The notes below the pieces were generated by a model. It did not search any database, was not told the DNA's origin, and was given only the letters and a program-made list of their open reading frames with translations. Below, piece after piece: positions 63,035 to 64,000 of a stretch of DNA of 64,000 nt. The stretch is from Pseudomonas versuta (lineage in GTDB: Bacteria; Pseudomonadota; Gammaproteobacteria; Pseudomonadales; Pseudomonadaceae), in assembly GCF_001294575.1 (NCBI RefSeq), contig NZ_CP012676.1, forward strand, positions 1,922,001 through 1,986,000, given 5' to 3'. The position numbers were made by a program, and so were the translations under genes. Positions within the stretch are counted from its first letter, which is position 1. Every line of letters begins with the position of its first letter.

Positions 63035-63384
63035 GGGTCACCAGAAATCTTGTTGTTATTCAGGTGGAGGTCAGGACGAACGTCTAACCCACGGCACAAA
63101 ACTACGCGCACCACACCGCGACTGGCTTGGCGCCCGGTGCACTGATTGTTGACCCAGGGTGCACTGCTCGTTAACACCCTTTAGGTAGCAGTGGCCCAAG
63201 GCTACGTCCGATTGCTAAGCGATCGTAATGCGGCGTGCACGGTTTGCCTGACGCAGCCTCGTTTTACTCATCAGCGGCTACAGGGCCGGAATGCAGCGGG
63301 GTAAAGACCTGTTCTAAATCCCGGGGCCCGTCACGTATGATCATGGGCCACCTTGATCAGTCACTCTCAAAAGGCGATCGGCAG
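63035..63384. other. Divergent intergenic region hyuB / UPF0303 gene
   Basis: About 350 bp with the promoters of two divergent genes. It holds the GGTGCACTG direct repeats at 63136-63179 and a diverged REP arm at 63251-63282 (CGCAGCCTCGTTTTACTCAT). No gene seen; the frame upstream of the 63385 start runs through REP DNA. Confidence 0.6.
63136..63179. promoter_or_regulatory. 22-bp-spaced direct repeat, candidate AraC-family operator
   Basis: GGTGCACTGATTGTTGACCC at 63136 and GGTGCACTGCTCGTTAACAC at 63158 agree at 16 of 20 positions and start exactly 22 bp apart, about two DNA turns. AraC-type regulators often bind such direct repeats. The site is upstream of hyuB, whose operon is followed by an AraC gene. 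Confidence 0.55.
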
Positions 63385-63897
63385 ATGAACACCAGACACC
63401 AACAAGACCTTCAACGTATCGCGTACCAGGAGCAGCTTCTGCAGTTCGCAACCTTCGGCAAGAGCACGGCGTGGGAACTGGGGCAGCGTTTGAAATCAGC
63501 CTGCGAGCAGGCAGGTGTTGCCACGGCCATCGAAATCCGGCTTGGCCGCGAAACCGTATTTTTCTATGCCATGCCGGGTACCGCCGCTGAAAATGCCGAC
63601 TGGGCACGACGCAAGCGCAATATCGTCGAAATGATGGACCGCAGTTCGTACGGTGCCGGTTTATCAGCCGAGGCAGAGGGTGTGGCGCGAGACGTCGTGA
63701 TGGGGCTGCCTACCCGCGATTATGCCAGCCACGGCGGCAGCTTCCCGCTGAAGGTCACGGGTATGGGCTGTATCGGTGTGGTCACGGTTTCCGGGCTGCC
63801 GCAGCGTGACGATCACATCCTGGTGGTGCAGACCCTGGCCGCCATGTGCGGCGTCGATCCGGCCGAGGTGGCAATGCCACGGTTCACTCAGGACTGA
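63385..63897 (+). CDS. UPF0303 heme-degrading-domain protein
   Basis: Soluble protein of 170 aa from the UPF0303 family, which shares the HbpS/GlcG-like heme-degrading fold. Recognisable parts are LQFATFGKSTAWELG near 17-31, RRKRNIVEMMDRSSYG near 75-90, HGGSFPLKV near 121-129 and GCIGVVTVSGLPQRDDH near 134-150. A catalytic role in heme breakdown is not proven for this branch. It is divergent from the hyu operon. I start at 63385 (MNTRHQQD); the frame upstream is REP-derived. Confidence 0.82.
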   Translation: MNTRHQQDLQRIAYQEQLLQFATFGKSTAWELGQRLKSACEQAGVATAIEIRLGRETVFFYAMPGTAAENADWARRKRNIVEMMDRSSYGAGLSAEAEGVARDVVMGLPTRDYASHGGSFPLKVTGMGCIGVVTVSGLPQRDDHILVVQTLAAMCGVDPAEVAMPRFTQD

Positions 63898-63949
63898 CCG
63901 GCGCGTCGATTTCGGATACGGAATCAGTCTGGCTGCGAATGTGCCGCAA

Positions 63950-64000
63950 TCATTCTTTAACGTCCATGAACTCTTTGGCCCAGGCCACGTACTCTTCAGG
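63950..64000 (-). CDS. C-terminal end of an unidentified protein (partial)
   Basis: The minus strand reads ...PEEYVAWAKEFMDVKE followed by TGA at 63950-63952. The codon use and clean stop suggest the tail of a real gene entering from the right edge, convergent with the UPF0303 gene. Only 16 residues are visible, so I cannot name it. Confidence 0.5.
   Translation of the reverse strand, partial: PEEYVAWAKEFMDVKE

Overview
The window is chromosomal DNA from a Pseudomonas of the broad fluorescens/fragi lineage. The gene content (arn lipid A genes, MvaT-type nucleoid protein, OprD porin, glycerate kinase with CdaR, Hpd, AhpCF, HAE1 RND pump), the GC-rich coding style and two Pseudomonas-type REP families point there. 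The species call is inference. No rRNA, tRNA, CRISPR array, prophage or IS transposase was seen.

Layout from left to right. 1-5340: a partial arnC, then an EfeUOB-type iron-uptake operon on the minus strand with an extra small EfeO-like protein (efeU-efeO-efeB-efeM). 5539-7660: a divergent pair, a KfrA-like coiled-coil DNA-binding protein and an orphan tyrosine recombinase, sharing a promoter region rich in inverted repeats. 7828-13218: ahpC-ahpF peroxide defence, gloA, an MvaT-family protein and a CSS-motif/EAL c-di-GMP phosphodiesterase. 13533-21801: hpd, a DUF1345 membrane protein, an RND efflux permease plus adaptor, and a divergent two-component system. 21823-23871: two tandem RarD-type transporters. 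24056-27884: D-glycerate/sugar-acid module (MFS carrier, CdaR, glycerate kinase). 28147-32745: pssA, a GT39 glycosyltransferase and an orphan arnT. 33245-37082: SCO and PCu(A)C copper chaperones, an OprD-type porin and a DUF1624 acyltransferase-like protein. 37243-40360: MFS carrier, gluconate 5-dehydrogenase-like SDR and a LysR regulator. 40449-42676: topoisomerase IB, stand-alone LigD phosphoesterase domain and an RcnB-like periplasmic protein. 42716-47394: PaoABCD-type molybdenum aldehyde oxidoreductase. 47482-51382: glucarpidase-like peptidase, 3-oxoacid CoA-transferase A/B and a LysR gene. 51779-57940: a Yhc-like chaperone-usher fimbrial locus. 58092-63897: AraC regulator, hydantoinase/oxoprolinase pair and a UPF0303 heme-degrading-domain protein. 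A minus-strand gene enters at the right edge.

Three genes are broken by frameshifts: efeO (two sites), the sensor kinase and the LysR gene at 50484. All four lesions are one-base changes in short homopolymers (A4, G5, C4, C4), and the reading frames on both sides are intact and family-like. Sequencing error is therefore as likely as real inactivation.

The most interesting non-coding signals are: matched 7-9-7 inverted repeats between the KfrA-like and recombinase genes; TGTGAA direct repeats one and two helical turns apart in front of the efflux two-component system; a 22-bp-spaced direct repeat upstream of the hydantoinase operon next to an AraC gene; a four-tract G-quadruplex motif at 48794-48817; strong inverted repeats before the fimbrial operon; and REP elements that supply the stop codons of two genes. 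I found no system that I can claim is wholly new. The KfrA-like/recombinase pair with its repeats is the best candidate for follow-up.
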